DNA of 64,000 nt from Gammaproteobacteria bacterium (GCA_021772975.1 JAJFKY010000012.1:159984-223983), one strand, 5' to 3'; shown: positions 29,632 to 40,003, numbered from the stretch's first letter. Notes: generated by a model not told the origin, from the sequence alone. Translations and numbers: made by a program.

Positions 29632-30737
29632 GCGGCACACGCCTGCAGGCATAAATCCGCCAGACGTCTGGCTGCCTGCTGTGGATGAACCTGCTGAGCA
29701 GCTTCCGCCATGGCCTGCAGCCCGGTGCGCCCGGCCAGCAGTTCTTCCAGTCTCGCCACACTGGCGATCTGCTGCAATTCGACATCGGTCATAATGATCG
29801 CGCCGCCCGCCTGTTCAAGCACCTGAGCATTGGCCGTCTGATGGTCATCGACCGCATGTGGAAATGGCACCAGCAGGCTGGCTACGCCAACCGCCGCCAA
29901 CTCGCTGACGGTCATCGCGCCAGCTCGGGCAATCACAATATCGGCCCACGCATAGGCGCTGGCCATGTCTTCGATAAATGTCTCAATCCGGGCATCAATA
30001 CCGGTCTGCAGATAAGCCTGACGGCATTCTTCTTCACGTTTGGCGCCACATTGATGACGCACCCTCAGGTGCCGGTTATCCAGGCTTTTCAACAACATCG
30101 GCAGGTAAATATTTAATGCCCGCGCGCCCTGACTGCCGCCCAGCACCAGGATATTGATCGGTTGATTCAGGCGGGCCTGATAGCGCTCCGCCGGCGGTGC
30201 CTGGTGCAGACAGGACTCCCGCACCGGATTACCCAGCGTGATGGCCTGCATGGCGTCCGGAAAACTACCGGCAAAACCCTGACAAACTACCCTGGCGACC
30301 CGCGCCAGCACTTTATTGGTGAGTCCCGGACGGCGATTTTGCTCATGCACGATCAACGGCGTGCCCAGACTGCGGGCCGCCAGTCCACCGGGACCCGCCG
30401 CGAACCCGCCCATGCTCAATACACTGCCCGGCTGCAGATCCTGCAGCAGCTTGCGGGCGGACAGCACACTGGTGGTCAAGGCCCACGGCATGCCCGCCCA
30501 GCGCACCGCGCCTTTACCGCGCAGCCCTTTCACCGGCAGGCCATGAAACAGATAACCGCGCTCGGGCACCAGTTGTGCTTCCATCCCGGTGGCACTGCCC
30601 AGCCACGAGACCCGGTGACCGCGGGCGGCCAGTTCATCCGCCACCGCCAGCCCGGGCATGATATGCCCGCCGGTGCCGCCTGCCAGAATCGCCACATGAC
30701 GGGGCACGAATTCACGCATGGGATCAGGAATGTTCAT
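29628..30737 (-). CDS. murG: Lipid II synthase (UDP-GlcNAc transferase MurG)
   Basis: A GT-B glycosyltransferase on the inner face of the membrane that adds GlcNAc to lipid I. The 369-residue protein has the AILAGGTGGHIMPGLAVADEL donor loop, the NILVLGGSQGARALN hinge and the VPFPHAVDDHQTANAQ motif. Its start overlaps ftsW as ATGA and its stop overlaps murC. Confidence 0.98.
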   Translation of the reverse strand: MNIPDPMREFVPRHVAILAGGTGGHIMPGLAVADELAARGHRVSWLGSATGMEAQLVPERGYLFHGLPVKGLRGKGAVRWAGMPWALTTSVLSARKLLQDLQPGSVLSMGGFAAGPGGLAARSLGTPLIVHEQNRRPGLTNKVLARVARVVCQGFAGSFPDAMQAITLGNPVRESCLHQAPPAERYQARLNQPINILVLGGSQGARALNIYLPMLLKSLDNRHLRVRHQCGAKREEECRQAYLQTGIDARIETFIEDMASAYAWADIVIARAGAMTVSELAAVGVASLLVPFPHAVDDHQTANAQVLEQAGGAIIMTDVELQQIASVARLEELLAGRTGLQAMAEAAQQVHPQQAARRLADLCLQACAA

Positions 30738-31942
30738 GCCACCGACCCCACCGAAAAGTCCCGCCGCGCCGGCGCGCGCGTCTGCGGGCGTCCCAGGCTG
30801 GCGCGATCCAGTTCCAGTTTGATACGCACTACAATGCCAATCGCGATACAGGTCATCAATAGGCTGCTGCCACCGGAACTGATCAGCGGTAAGGTCAGAC
30901 CCTTGGTCGGCAGCACACCCAGATTAACGCCCATATTGATCAGCGCCTGCATCGCCAGCCATAAACCGATACCCCAGCACAGAAAACCGGCGAATGGCCG
31001 CGCTTCGCGGTGCGCCTGCAACCCGATCAGCAGAATCCGGGTGGTCAGCGCAAAGTACAGAATCATCACGCACAGCACACCGACCAGGCCCAGTTCTTCA
31101 GCCATCACGGCGAAGATAAAATCGGTATGCGCCTCGGGCAGATAGAACAGTTTCTGCACACTGGCGCCGAGACCGACTCCAAACAGTTCACCCCGGCCAA
31201 TGGCGATCAAAGCCTGCGCCAGCTGAAATCCGCTGCCGTTAACATCCGCCCAGGGGTCAAGAAAACTCACGATTCGACGTAACCGGTAGGGTTCCAGTGC
31301 GGCGTAACCGAACATCGGGGTAGCGGCCATCAGCAGGATCAGCAGATAGCGCCAGGCGGCGCCCGCCAGAAACAGCAGACCGACCGTAATCGCGGCCAGC
31401 ACCATGGCGCTGCCCAAATCCGGCTGCGCCAGCAAAATAACCGACAGCAGGGCCACCAGGCCCAATGGTTTAATGGTTTCAAAAAACCGGTTGGGCAGCA
31501 GGTTGGCGCGTTGTTCCAGATAACCGGCCAGGTAAATGATCAGCATCAGCTTAACCAGCTCAACCGCCTGAAAACGGGTAATGCCCAGATTGATCCAGCG
31601 CGCGCTGCCATTCACCTCAGCCCCCAGACCGGGCACCAGCGGCAGCAAAATCACCAGCACCATCAGCAGCAGCATCGATCGGCTGCTGTACTGTAGCCAA
31701 CGAATCGGCAGGCGCAGACACAGCATGCCCAGCAGCGCCCCGCCGAGCAGGAAAATACCATGCTTGATCATGTAGTAATACGGGCTGACGCCGTGCTCCA
31801 CGGCAATCGCCCCGGAGGCTGAGCCAACCATCACCAGCCCCAGCAGCGCCAGCAGAATAGCCGGCAGCAATATCGCTTTGTCGGCGCGGATCTGGCGGAC
31901 CCTGTCCTGCCAGCGATGCGCTTGTGCATGCACCGCCATCAA
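30734..31942 (-). CDS. ftsW: Peptidoglycan glycosyltransferase FtsW
   Basis: The SEDS glycosyltransferase of the septum, working with FtsI. The 402-residue protein has about ten membrane segments, the extracellular loop with [19 protein letters not shown], and the conserved [27 protein letters not shown] split across the catalytic loop. The start overlaps the mraY stop as ATGA. In many relatives murD lies between mraY and ftsW; here there is no room for it. Confidence 0.97.
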   Translation of the reverse strand: MMAVHAQAHRWQDRVRQIRADKAILLPAILLALLGLVMVGSASGAIAVEHGVSPYYYMIKHGIFLLGGALLGMLCLRLPIRWLQYSSRSMLLLMVLVILLPLVPGLGAEVNGSARWINLGITRFQAVELVKLMLIIYLAGYLEQRANLLPNRFFETIKPLGLVALLSVILLAQPDLGSAMVLAAITVGLLFLAGAAWRYLLILLMAATPMFGYAALEPYRLRRIVSFLDPWADVNGSGFQLAQALIAIGRGELFGVGLGASVQKLFYLPEAHTDFIFAVMAEELGLVGVLCVMILYFALTTRILLIGLQAHREARPFAGFLCWGIGLWLAMQALINMGVNLGVLPTKGLTLPLISSGGSSLLMTCIAIGIVVRIKLELDRASLGRPQTRAPARRDFSVGSVA

Positions 31943-33021
31943 CGCACCTTCAAAGTCGCCAGGCTAAGCAACACCAGCACCACCGAGATAATCCAGAATC
32001 GCACGATCACGCGCGGCTCGGGCCAGCCCTTGAGTTCGAAATGATGATGGATCGGCGCCATCCGGAACACGCGCTTACCGGTCAGTTTGAAGGAGGCCAC
32101 CTGAATAATCACCGACAGGGTTTCCATCACAAACAAGCCGCTCATTAATATAAAGGCCAGTTCCTGACGCACGATCACTGCCACGGTAGCCAGTGCCGCG
32201 CCGATCGATAGAGCGCCGATATCACCCATGAATACCTGCGCCGGATAAGTGTTAAACCATAAAAAGCCCAGCCCCGCGCCCGCCAGTGCGGCACAGAAAA
32301 TGGCCAGCTCCCCGGCGCCCGCGATATAAGGAATACCCAGATAGTCAGCAAACACCAGGTTGCCGCCGGCATAGGCAAACACGCCCAGCGCACTGGCTAC
32401 CAGCACCGATGGCATAATCGCCAGGCCATCCAGGCCATCGGTCAGGTTCACCGCGTTGCTGAACCCCACTACCATCAGATAAGCCCAGCCAATAAAACCG
32501 ATGCCGAGCGGAATCCATAAGCCTTTGAAAAACGGAATCAGCAGCATGGTCTGTTCCGGCAGGGTGGCATCCTGATACAGATAGAAGGCCACCCCCAGCC
32601 CGAGTACCGACTGGGCCAGATATTTCCAGCGGGCCGGCAGGCCTTTGCTGTTCTTCAGCACCAGCTTGCGGTAATCATCCAGCCAGCCGATCAAACCGAA
32701 TCCCAGCGCCACCAGCACCACCAGCCAGACATAGGCATTGCTGAGGTCGCCCCACAGCAAGACCGCCAGAATCATGGTGAACAGAATCAATACCCCGCCC
32801 ATGGTCGGGGTACCGGCCTTGCTCAGGTGTGACTGCGGACCATCATCGCGAATCGGCTGGCCAACCTGACGGGTCTGTAAATGCCTGATCATCCAGGGAC
32901 CAATGGTCAGTGACAGCGCCAATGACGTCAGCGCAGCCAGAATGGAGCGGAAAGTCAGGTAGCTGAACAGATTAAAATCCGTGTTGTAGCGGGCCAGCAG
33001 CTCAGTTAACCAATACAGCAT
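31939..33021 (-). CDS. mraY: Phospho-N-acetylmuramoyl-pentapeptide transferase
   Basis: The integral membrane enzyme that makes lipid I from UDP-MurNAc-pentapeptide and undecaprenyl phosphate. It has 360 residues and about ten membrane segments. Signatures are [27 protein letters not shown], the aspartate-rich [10 protein letters not shown] and the C-terminal [14 protein letters not shown] loop. Its start overlaps the murF stop by one base. Confidence 0.98.
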   Translation of the reverse strand: MLYWLTELLARYNTDFNLFSYLTFRSILAALTSLALSLTIGPWMIRHLQTRQVGQPIRDDGPQSHLSKAGTPTMGGVLILFTMILAVLLWGDLSNAYVWLVVLVALGFGLIGWLDDYRKLVLKNSKGLPARWKYLAQSVLGLGVAFYLYQDATLPEQTMLLIPFFKGLWIPLGIGFIGWAYLMVVGFSNAVNLTDGLDGLAIMPSVLVASALGVFAYAGGNLVFADYLGIPYIAGAGELAIFCAALAGAGLGFLWFNTYPAQVFMGDIGALSIGAALATVAVIVRQELAFILMSGLFVMETLSVIIQVASFKLTGKRVFRMAPIHHHFELKGWPEPRVIVRFWIISVVLVLLSLATLKVR

Positions 33022-34403
33022 CAGCCCATCCTCCCCGCACTGCCGGAATGCTCCGTGGCGGGCAACGTCAGGGCTTCGACCACCCGCTCCATACCCGCGG
33101 CGCGCGAGCCTTTCACCAGCAAAGTAACCTGCTGATGCAATAGCCGCCGCAGCTCAGCGATCATTGCCGGCTGATCCGGATAATGTTGTGCGCCGGCGCC
33201 AAAACCCTGCACCGCCGCACGGCATAATTCACCGGTTGCAAATAAGTGCTGAATACCGCTGGTCCGCGCCTGTTCACCGGCCTGCCGGTGCAGGCGTTCA
33301 GCCGCATTCCCCAATTCACCCATATCACCCAGCGCCAGCCAGCGCTCCCGGCTGCGATCCGTGACCGCAAGCGCGTCCAGCGCGGCCGCCAGCGAGGCGG
33401 GATTGGCGTTATAACTGTCATCGACAATCACGGCACCATGCACACCCGGCTTGCGCTGCAGGCGGCCGTGGTAACCCTGGTAATCATTCAGCCCCTGGAC
33501 AATGCAGCCTGGCTCGATGCCCAGCGCCAGCGCGGCCATGGCGGCGGCGGCGGCATTACTGCAGTTATGTTCCCCGGGGACCTGCATCCAGCACACCAAA
33601 TGCTGTTGAGTACTCCGCAGGTGCAGTTCATCAAGCTTTGTTGACCAGCGCATATCAGCAGAATCCGCGGTGCCGAATGTCTGGCTGCGGCGTGACCCGG
33701 CAGCCTGCCGCAGTAATTCCACGTGCCGCGCGTTGTCAGGGAAAATCGCCAGCCCGCCGGACGGCAACCCGGCCAGCAGCTCACCCTTGGTCTTAGCGAC
33801 ACCGCGCAGACTGCCCAGGCGTTCCAGATGGGCCGGGCCGATGTGGGTGATCACGCCAATATCCGGCTGCGCCAGCGCCGCCAGCAATTGAATATCACCA
33901 GGCTGACCGGCGCCCATTTCCAGTACCGCGGCTTGATGCTGCTGATTCAGTTCCAGCAACATCAGCGGCAGTCCCAGCTCATTATTGCGGTTGCCGCTGG
34001 TCACCAATGCCTTGCTTCCGGCGGCGTCGAGTATGCTGGCCAGCATTTGTTTAACAGTGGTTTTGCCGTTACTGCCGGTAATCCCAACCACCGGCAGGCT
34101 AAAGCGTTGCCGCCAGTTCGCCGCCAGCGCGTGCAGGGCCTGGAGCGCATCTTTTACCACCAGTTGCGGCAGTTCGCTGGCCACCGGATGGGTCACCAAT
34201 GCCGCGGCGGCCCCGGCGGCCTGAGCCTGCGGCAGATAAGCATGGCCATCCACCTGCTCACCCTTAAAAGCGGCAAACAGGTTGCCGGGCAGCAACTGAC
34301 GGGTATCAATCGCCACGCCTCTGATCACGCTGTCGGCGGCATTGCCGGGCAACAGTCGGGCCTCGGTAATCGCCGCTGCTTCACTCAGCTTCAGCTCCAT
34401 CAT
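33021..34403 (-). CDS. murF: UDP-N-acetylmuramoyl-tripeptide--D-alanyl-D-alanine ligase
   Basis: Adds D-Ala-D-Ala to complete the pentapeptide. The 460-residue protein has the ATP loop [16 protein letters not shown] (about residue 107), the [15 protein letters not shown] metal region and [16 protein letters not shown]. It overlaps murE as ATGA. Family residues are intact. Confidence 0.97.
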   Translation of the reverse strand: MMELKLSEAAAITEARLLPGNAADSVIRGVAIDTRQLLPGNLFAAFKGEQVDGHAYLPQAQAAGAAAALVTHPVASELPQLVVKDALQALHALAANWRQRFSLPVVGITGSNGKTTVKQMLASILDAAGSKALVTSGNRNNELGLPLMLLELNQQHQAAVLEMGAGQPGDIQLLAALAQPDIGVITHIGPAHLERLGSLRGVAKTKGELLAGLPSGGLAIFPDNARHVELLRQAAGSRRSQTFGTADSADMRWSTKLDELHLRSTQQHLVCWMQVPGEHNCSNAAAAAMAALALGIEPGCIVQGLNDYQGYHGRLQRKPGVHGAVIVDDSYNANPASLAAALDALAVTDRSRERWLALGDMGELGNAAERLHRQAGEQARTSGIQHLFATGELCRAAVQGFGAGAQHYPDQPAMIAELRRLLHQQVTLLVKGSRAAGMERVVEALTLPATEHSGSAGRMG

Positions 34404-35971
34404 GCGGCCTGCTCCAGTGCCTGAGTGGCTACCAGCACATCATCAAACGGCAGTTTCAGATCACCGATCTGCTGGCTACGCTCGTGGCCTTTGCCGGCAA
34501 TCAGCACACAGTCGCCGGCTTGTGCCTGACGGATCGCCCAGTCAATAGCGCGCCCGCGATCAACTTCCTGATGCGCTCTGGCCGGGTGCTCCAGCCCCCG
34601 GCTGATGTCCGCCAGAATAGCGCCGGGGTCTTCGTTGCGCGGGTTATCACTGGTGATCACAAGCTGATCAGCCAGCTGCTCCGCAATCGCGCCCATCTTG
34701 GGCCGTTTATCCTTGTCGCGATCACCGCCACAGCCGAACACACAGTACAGTCTGGCGGCGGTATGCAGGCGGCAACTGCGCAGGGCCTTGTCCAATGCAT
34801 CAGGCGTGTGTGCATAATCAACAATCACGCACGGCTGCCGGACCTGCGAGGCGCGGTTAGCGCTGATCACCTGTTGCATCCTGCCCGGCACGGGCCGCAC
34901 TGTCCGCAACGCTGCCACCATGCTGTTGAACGGTGCGTTCAAGGCGCCCAGACAGGCAATACAGGTAGCCAGATTGGCCGCATTAAAGGCGCCCAGTAAT
35001 TGCGTCTGAACGGTGGCGCTGCCCCACGGACTGGTAATCCGGATACGCAGGCCATGCATGGCCTCATGCTCGGCGGACTGCTCCAGGGTGACACACACAT
35101 CCGCCTGGCCAGGTGCTGCGCTGGTGGTCAACAGCTGAATGCCCGGGGCTAAATCCTGACGCAGACTGTCCGCCAGTTGCGCCCCATACTGATCATCCAC
35201 GCCGACCACCGCGCCGCTGATCTGATGATCGCTGAACAAGCGCTTTTTGGCCGCCGCGTAAGCCTGCATATCACCGTGATAATCCAGGTGATCCTGACTT
35301 AGATTGGTAAACGCGGCCACCGCCAGTCGGGTACCGGCTGAACGCTGTTGCAGCAGCGCGTGTGAAGAGACCTCAATCGCCGTCAGACTGACATCCTGCA
35401 GCACCAGCTCATGCAACTGCCGTTGCAGATTGACCGCGTCAGGAGTGGTGTGAGTAGCAGCGTTCAGATCGTCCGGCGTGCCCCATCCCAGGGTGCCAAC
35501 CATGCCGCCAGGCGTACCCCAGATGCGGCCCGCCAGCTGGGCCAGAAAATGCACACAGGAACTCTTGCCATTGGTTCCGGTAATACCGACCACCGGAACC
35601 TGACTGGAAGGATCAGCATAAAACCGTCGGGCCAACTCGGCCAGCTGCACCGACAGACCGGCGACCGCGATCACCTGCCGCGCCCGCAACGGACTGACCG
35701 GCAAATCATCCGTCACCAACTCAGCATCAATCAAACAGCATACCGCGCCCTGCGCCAGGGCATATTCGACATAGGGCGAACCATCCGCGAACGGGGTTTT
35801 GACCGCCAGAAACACATCCCCGGCAGCAACCCGCCTCGAATCGGTGACCAGATCATTGATCGGGGTACGCAGCAACCCGGCGGGCATATCTTCCGGCCGC
35901 AGTTCGGGTAGCAGGGCCAGCAGATCAGCCAGACAGGGCGTTGCGGAAATATTCTGCAACTGCGCATTCAT
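34400..35971 (-). CDS. murE: UDP-MurNAc-L-Ala-D-Glu--2,6-diaminopimelate ligase
   Basis: Adds the third amino acid of the stem peptide. The 523-residue protein has the ATP loop GITGTNGKSSCVHFL and the substrate motif DNPRNEDP at about residue 442. The DNPR sequence is the known mark of meso-diaminopimelate enzymes, as expected for a Gram-negative wall. Its start overlaps ftsI as ATGA. Confidence 0.97.
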   Translation of the reverse strand: MNAQLQNISATPCLADLLALLPELRPEDMPAGLLRTPINDLVTDSRRVAAGDVFLAVKTPFADGSPYVEYALAQGAVCCLIDAELVTDDLPVSPLRARQVIAVAGLSVQLAELARRFYADPSSQVPVVGITGTNGKSSCVHFLAQLAGRIWGTPGGMVGTLGWGTPDDLNAATHTTPDAVNLQRQLHELVLQDVSLTAIEVSSHALLQQRSAGTRLAVAAFTNLSQDHLDYHGDMQAYAAAKKRLFSDHQISGAVVGVDDQYGAQLADSLRQDLAPGIQLLTTSAAPGQADVCVTLEQSAEHEAMHGLRIRITSPWGSATVQTQLLGAFNAANLATCIACLGALNAPFNSMVAALRTVRPVPGRMQQVISANRASQVRQPCVIVDYAHTPDALDKALRSCRLHTAARLYCVFGCGGDRDKDKRPKMGAIAEQLADQLVITSDNPRNEDPGAILADISRGLEHPARAHQEVDRGRAIDWAIRQAQAGDCVLIAGKGHERSQQIGDLKLPFDDVLVATQALEQAA

Positions 35972-37674
35972 GGCTGTGCGGCCTGGTTCTGCACCAGATA
36001 TTGCTGCAGCGCATCAGGCGGTACGTTGAGCAGCCGCATGGCATCGCGCATCACTGCCTGGAACACCGGCGCGGCGACCAGACCGCCGTAATAATCATCA
36101 CCCTGCGGGTCATTGATCACCACCGCACACACCAGGCGCGGCTGGCTGACCGGCGCAAAACCAACGAAGGAACTGACATAGCGGTCCGAATAACCACCCA
36201 CGCCAGCCTTGTGTGAAGTGCCGGTTTTGCCGGCCACCCGATACATCGGGATAGCGGCACGTTTACCGGTGCCTTCTTCACCGGTAACGGTTTCCAGCAT
36301 GCTCACCACCAGGGCAGCAATTTTTTCGTCCATCACTGAACTGGTCGGGTTATTCGACCCCAGGATCAGGGTCGGCTGGTGCAGGCGCCCGCGGGCCGCG
36401 AGCACGCCATAAGCCTGCGCCAGCTGCAGCGTGGTGACCGATAAGCCGTAGCCATACGATAAGGTTGCCTGCTCCAGCGGATGCCAGCGCTGATGGTTGC
36501 GCAATACGCCTGCCGATTCACCCGGAAACGCCACCCCGCTGACCTTGCCAAAGCCAAACCGGCTGAGCACGTCATAGATATGACTGCCCGGCATCTCTAA
36601 AGCCAGCTTGGACATACCGATATTGCTGGACTTGGTGATCAGCCGGGTCAGGGTCAGCGGCCCGTAGTAATGGGTATCGGTGATGGTATGTCCGGCAATG
36701 GTCAAGCCGCCCGGATTAATATCAATCACGGTATTAGGGGTTACGGTGCCCGCCTCCAGCGCTGCGGCCACCGTGAACGGCTTCATGACCGAACCCGGTT
36801 CAAACAGGTCGATCATGGCGCGGTTCAGCTTGGCGTCGCCTTTGCGCTGACTGATCTGGTTGGGGTTGTAGGCCGGTTGATTGACCATTGCCAGAATTTC
36901 GCCGGTGGACACATCCAGTAACACCAGTGAACCGGAAGTGGCCTGATGAATGTCCACCGCTTGCTGTAACTCACGAAAGGCCAGATATTGCAGTCGCCGA
37001 TCAATGGTCAGGGTGATCGGCTGGCCGGGCCGGGCCGGCTTCAGCAGTTCAACGTTTTCCACAAAGCGGCCATGTTCGTCTTTGATGACCCGCTTCAGAC
37101 CCGGCTCGCCCCGCAGCCAGTCGTTATAGATCAGTTCCAGGCCTTCCTGACCGACATCATCGATATCGGTGTAACCAAGCAGATGCGCCGTGACCCCACC
37201 GGTTGGATAAAAGCGCTGATACTCACGCCGCAGACTGACGCCGGGCGCATCCAGTTTTTCAATTCCGGCTGCCACCTCGGGCAACAGGCGCCGCCGCAGC
37301 CACACAAACTGACGCTCTGAACGTTGTGACAGTTTGCGCTGCAGAACGTCGGGATCAACCTCCAGAATATCCGCCAGCAGGGGAATATATTCACTGTTCT
37401 GCAACAGGATGCGAGGATCGGCATGGGCCGATTCAACCGGGGTGCTGGCGGCCAGCGGAGCGCCTTCACGATCCAGAATTTCACCACGCACATTGGAAAT
37501 CGGCACATCGCGCAGATAACGTGATTCGCCTTCATTCTGGAGAAACTCGGTATCCATGATCTGCAACTGCGCCGCCCGCGCCAGTAACATGACCACCGAC
37601 AGCCCCATAATGGTCAGCAGAATAATCAGCCGTGAAACCGGCGTATGCATGGCTTGTTCGCCCCCGCTGCTCAT
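35968..37674 (-). CDS. ftsI: Peptidoglycan D,D-transpeptidase FtsI (PBP3)
   Basis: The septal class B penicillin-binding protein. The 568-residue protein has a single N-terminal membrane segment (about 14-34), a pedestal domain, and the transpeptidase motifs: nucleophile Ser295 in PGSVMK, SSN at 349-351, and KTG in VAGKTGTSHKAG near residue 475. The start at 37674 overlaps the ftsL stop as ATGA. It is the beta-lactam target partner of FtsW. Confidence 0.98.
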   Translation of the reverse strand: MSSGGEQAMHTPVSRLIILLTIMGLSVVMLLARAAQLQIMDTEFLQNEGESRYLRDVPISNVRGEILDREGAPLAASTPVESAHADPRILLQNSEYIPLLADILEVDPDVLQRKLSQRSERQFVWLRRRLLPEVAAGIEKLDAPGVSLRREYQRFYPTGGVTAHLLGYTDIDDVGQEGLELIYNDWLRGEPGLKRVIKDEHGRFVENVELLKPARPGQPITLTIDRRLQYLAFRELQQAVDIHQATSGSLVLLDVSTGEILAMVNQPAYNPNQISQRKGDAKLNRAMIDLFEPGSVMKPFTVAAALEAGTVTPNTVIDINPGGLTIAGHTITDTHYYGPLTLTRLITKSSNIGMSKLALEMPGSHIYDVLSRFGFGKVSGVAFPGESAGVLRNHQRWHPLEQATLSYGYGLSVTTLQLAQAYGVLAARGRLHQPTLILGSNNPTSSVMDEKIAALVVSMLETVTGEEGTGKRAAIPMYRVAGKTGTSHKAGVGGYSDRYVSSFVGFAPVSQPRLVCAVVINDPQGDDYYGGLVAAPVFQAVMRDAMRLLNVPPDALQQYLVQNQAAQP

Positions 37675-37961
37675 GGTTGCGAAGCACCGCTGCCGGTAAC
37701 CACGATGGTGCGCGGTTCCGGCGGTTCATGCATCTGCAGCTGCTCGCGCGCAATGCGTTCGATCCGGGCGATATCCGCCAGGGTAGCCTGTTCCAATTGC
37801 AACCGGCCCCATTCCACTTCGGCGTTATCCCGAATGGCGTTGAGTTGCTGCTGCTGCACGAACAGCGTGCGGCTTTCCTGGCGCAGATAAACCAGACCCA
37901 GCGCGGAGGCTGATACCAGCGCCAGCAGTGGCATCAGCAAAACCCATTGCCAGCGGCTCAT
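37671..37961 (-). CDS. ftsL: Cell division protein FtsL
   Basis: A 96-residue bitopic protein: one membrane segment (about 4-24, WVLLMPLLALVSASALGLVY) followed by a leucine-zipper-like coiled coil (LFVQQQQLNAIRDNAEVEW). FtsL forms the FtsQLB complex that activates FtsWI. Sequence similarity in this family is weak; the call rests on length, topology and the position between rsmH and ftsI. It overlaps both neighbours by four bases. Confidence 0.93.
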   Translation of the reverse strand: MSRWQWVLLMPLLALVSASALGLVYLRQESRTLFVQQQQLNAIRDNAEVEWGRLQLEQATLADIARIERIAREQLQMHEPPEPRTIVVTGSGASQP

Positions 37962-38941
37962 AGCGGTTGCCCTGCAGCGGGGAGCTGGGGTTTAACCCGT
38001 TCAAGCACCCGCAAAACAGCACTGCGGCTGCGCGCGTTGTCGGCAATTTCACTGGCCTCGGGCAGTTGCCTGCCATGACTGCGAAAAGCCGGTTCAGGCA
38101 TATCCGGCATCGGCAACCGGCGATTAACCGCGGGCCTGGAACTGACCCGCTTGAAGGTCTGCTTTACGATCCGGTCTTCCAGTGAGTGAAAACTGATCAC
38201 CGCCAGCCGCCCACCGACCCGCAGCGCCTGCATGGCGGCCTGCAAACCGGTCTGCAACTGACCCAGCTCGTCATTGATATGAATGCGGATCGCCTGAAAA
38301 GTCCGGGTCGCCGGATGCTTGGGAGACTTGCGCGCGGCCGGACCCAGCACCTTTGCCACCAGCTCGGCCAGTTGTCGGGTGGTCCGCAAGGGTGTCTCCT
38401 GACGTTGCGCCACAATCGCGCGGGCAATCCGTCCGGCCTGCCGCTCTTCGCCATAGTCCCGCAGCACCCGGGCTATTTCCCGTGCCTCGGCCAGCGCCAG
38501 CCAGTCCGCGGCCGAGCTGTCCCGGTGCGGACTCATACGCATATCCAACGGACCATCGTGCATAAAACTAAATCCCCGTTCGGCCTGATCCAGCTGTGGC
38601 GAAGACACACCTAAATCCATCAGTACGCCATCCACTTTTTCCCAGGCGTGACTGTTCAATGCCTCGCCCAGATCAGCGAAACAAGCTTCTGCAATGAGCA
38701 CCCGCGGGTCAGCGCCATAACGCTGCCGCGCGGCCGATATTGCCTGTGGATCACGGTCTATCACCAGCAATCTGCCTTCTTCATTGAGACGTTCCAGCAG
38801 TAAACCGCTGTGCCCGCCCCGGCCGTAGGTCGCGTCCACGTACTTTCCTTCCCGCTTGACGCACAACCCATCCAAAACCTGCATTGGCATGACCGGCTGA
38901 TGTTGTTGTTGTGCCGTTGTCATGCTCAATGCATTACTCAT
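37958..38941 (-). CDS. rsmH: 16S rRNA (cytosine(1402)-N(4))-methyltransferase
   Basis: Methylates C1402 of 16S rRNA in the ribosomal P site. The 327-residue protein has the SAM-binding VDATYGRGGHSGLLLE motif, the VDGVLMDLGVSSPQLD motif, and the FHSLEDRIVK motif. It lies 21 bases downstream of mraZ. Pairing in the cluster with rsmI, which modifies the same nucleotide and lies just across the RNase P RNA gene, is common in Gammaproteobacteria. Confidence 0.98.
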   Translation of the reverse strand: MSNALSMTTAQQQHQPVMPMQVLDGLCVKREGKYVDATYGRGGHSGLLLERLNEEGRLLVIDRDPQAISAARQRYGADPRVLIAEACFADLGEALNSHAWEKVDGVLMDLGVSSPQLDQAERGFSFMHDGPLDMRMSPHRDSSAADWLALAEAREIARVLRDYGEERQAGRIARAIVAQRQETPLRTTRQLAELVAKVLGPAARKSPKHPATRTFQAIRIHINDELGQLQTGLQAAMQALRVGGRLAVISFHSLEDRIVKQTFKRVSSRPAVNRRLPMPDMPEPAFRSHGRQLPEASEIADNARSRSAVLRVLERVKPQLPAAGQPL

Positions 38942-38962
38942 TCATATTCCCGTCGCTATCCG

Positions 38963-39415
38963 TTACAACTCCAGTTTCAACAAGTCTTCGCTGACTTCTT
39001 CAGCATCGATATCGGTGTAATCCCCACGCTCCGCGGCCAGTGCTTCTTCGTTCCAGATTTCAAAGCGTTTGTCAGCGCCCATAAAAATGGCGTGTTTTTC
39101 TACCTTGGCGATCTGCCGCATCTTCGGTGGCAGTACAATACGTCCATTGGCGTCGGGTTCGACTTCCAGCGCGCTGTTCACCACTTTTAATTTGACCTTG
39201 CGATGTTGCCGAACAAAATCATTCAATTCGCTGATCTCATCACGCAGTTGTTCCCAGATCGGACGTGGATACAGCCACAGGCAACCGCGCGCATGTACGC
39301 TATAGGTCAACATCAACCGATTGGCGCACGCCTCTTCAATGCCTTCACGAAAGCAGGTGGGCACTGCCACCCTGCCCTTGGCATCGATTGAAATAGGCTT
39401 CTCGCCGTAAAACAT
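38963..39415 (-). CDS. mraZ: Transcriptional regulator MraZ
   Basis: An AbrB-fold DNA-binding regulator of the dcw cluster. The 150-residue protein has two MraZ half-domains: the first starts with SIDAKGRVAVPTCFREGI, the second with EVEPDANGRIVLPPKMRQ, both carrying the DxxGR signature. In E. coli MraZ represses its own promoter by binding repeated TGGGN sites; a comparable repeat array lies in this leader (39436-39470). The ribosome binding site is weak. Confidence 0.97.
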   Translation of the reverse strand: MFYGEKPISIDAKGRVAVPTCFREGIEEACANRLMLTYSVHARGCLWLYPRPIWEQLRDEISELNDFVRQHRKVKLKVVNSALEVEPDANGRIVLPPKMRQIAKVEKHAIFMGADKRFEIWNEEALAAERGDYTDIDAEEVSEDLLKLEL

Positions 39416-39435
39416 ACTGAGCGTTACTCTGTGCT

Positions 39436-39470
39436 AACCAAAAAAACCACTAATATCCAAAAATAACCAC
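39436..39470 (-). promoter_or_regulatory. MraZ operator: four spaced TGG(T/A)T repeats
   Basis: On the coding strand of mraZ four TGGTT/TGGAT repeats occur with starts 10, 10 and 9 bases apart (complement CCA at 39467, 39457, 39447 and 39438). This is the one-turn spacing known for MraZ boxes, where an MraZ ring contacts successive repeats. The array lies between the promoter at 39493-39521 and the mraZ start, in the transcribed leader, which suits autorepression. Confidence 0.7.
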
Positions 39471-39492
39471 TTTTCGACACTTTCTTAGGAGA

Positions 39493-39521
39493 ACAATAGC
39501 CCTTGCCCCCGCTTTCGTCAA
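39493..39521 (-). promoter_or_regulatory. Sigma-70 promoter of the dcw cluster (PmraZ)
   Basis: TTGACG (39516-39521 complement) and TATTGT (39493-39498 complement) with an exact 17-base spacer, upstream of mraZ and just before the MraZ repeat array. Good match to the sigma-70 consensus. It probably drives at least the first part of the leftward dcw operon. The bases between here and the RNase P RNA (39522-39661) hold a GC-rich stem near 39620-39641 but no gene. Confidence 0.65.
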
Positions 39522-39661
39522 GCCGAAAAGCAGCTAAGCAATTAAATTTTCATGGGTTTCTGTGGAGTTATGATCAGGATAGTGTGAAGATCAGCCGCCC
39601 GAAACAAGCCCGGACAGCAACGCCGCTGCGCTACGGCGTCACTGTGAGCCTTTGAATAGTG

Positions 39662-40003
39662 CGAGCCGGCCGATAAGCCGGGTTCTGTCGTAGACAGTCA
39701 TTCATCTGCGACTGCTGTCACCAGCAGCCTGTAGCGACCTACCCGAAGGCAACGCGGGCCACGCTTTCCTTCCTACTTGGTCTTGCTCCGAGTGGGGTTT
39801 ACCTTGCCGCAGCGTGTTACCACCTGCGCGGTGCGCTCTTACCGCACCATTTCACCCTTACCATAACAAGTTATGGCGGTTTATTTTCTGTTGCACTGGC
39901 CGTAGGCTCGCGCCTCCCAGGCGTTACCTGGCACCCTGCCCTGTGGAGCCCGGACTTTCCTCCACCCGCCCGAAGGCGAATAGCGACTGTCTGGCCGACT
40001 CGC
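39662..40003 (-). ncRNA. rnpB: RNase P RNA (bacterial class A)
   Basis: The catalytic RNA of RNase P, which trims tRNA 5' ends. On the minus strand the 5' part contains the near-universal GAGGAAAGTCCGGGCTCC segment; the middle has the TGGTAAGGGTGAAA-type region, and the 3' part has GCGTGGCCCGCGTTGCC, GAATGACTGTC and the closing ACAGAACCCGGCTTATCGGC. The 5' and 3' ends pair (GCGAGTCGGCC with GGCCGGCTCGC). About 342 nucleotides; ends are estimated to a few bases. It lies between rsmI and mraZ, a conserved spot. Confidence 0.96.

Noticed and set aside
30162..31145. Open frame of 327 codons antisense to murG/ftsW
   Set aside because: Shadow of two certain genes; the translation is low-complexity and has no domain pattern.
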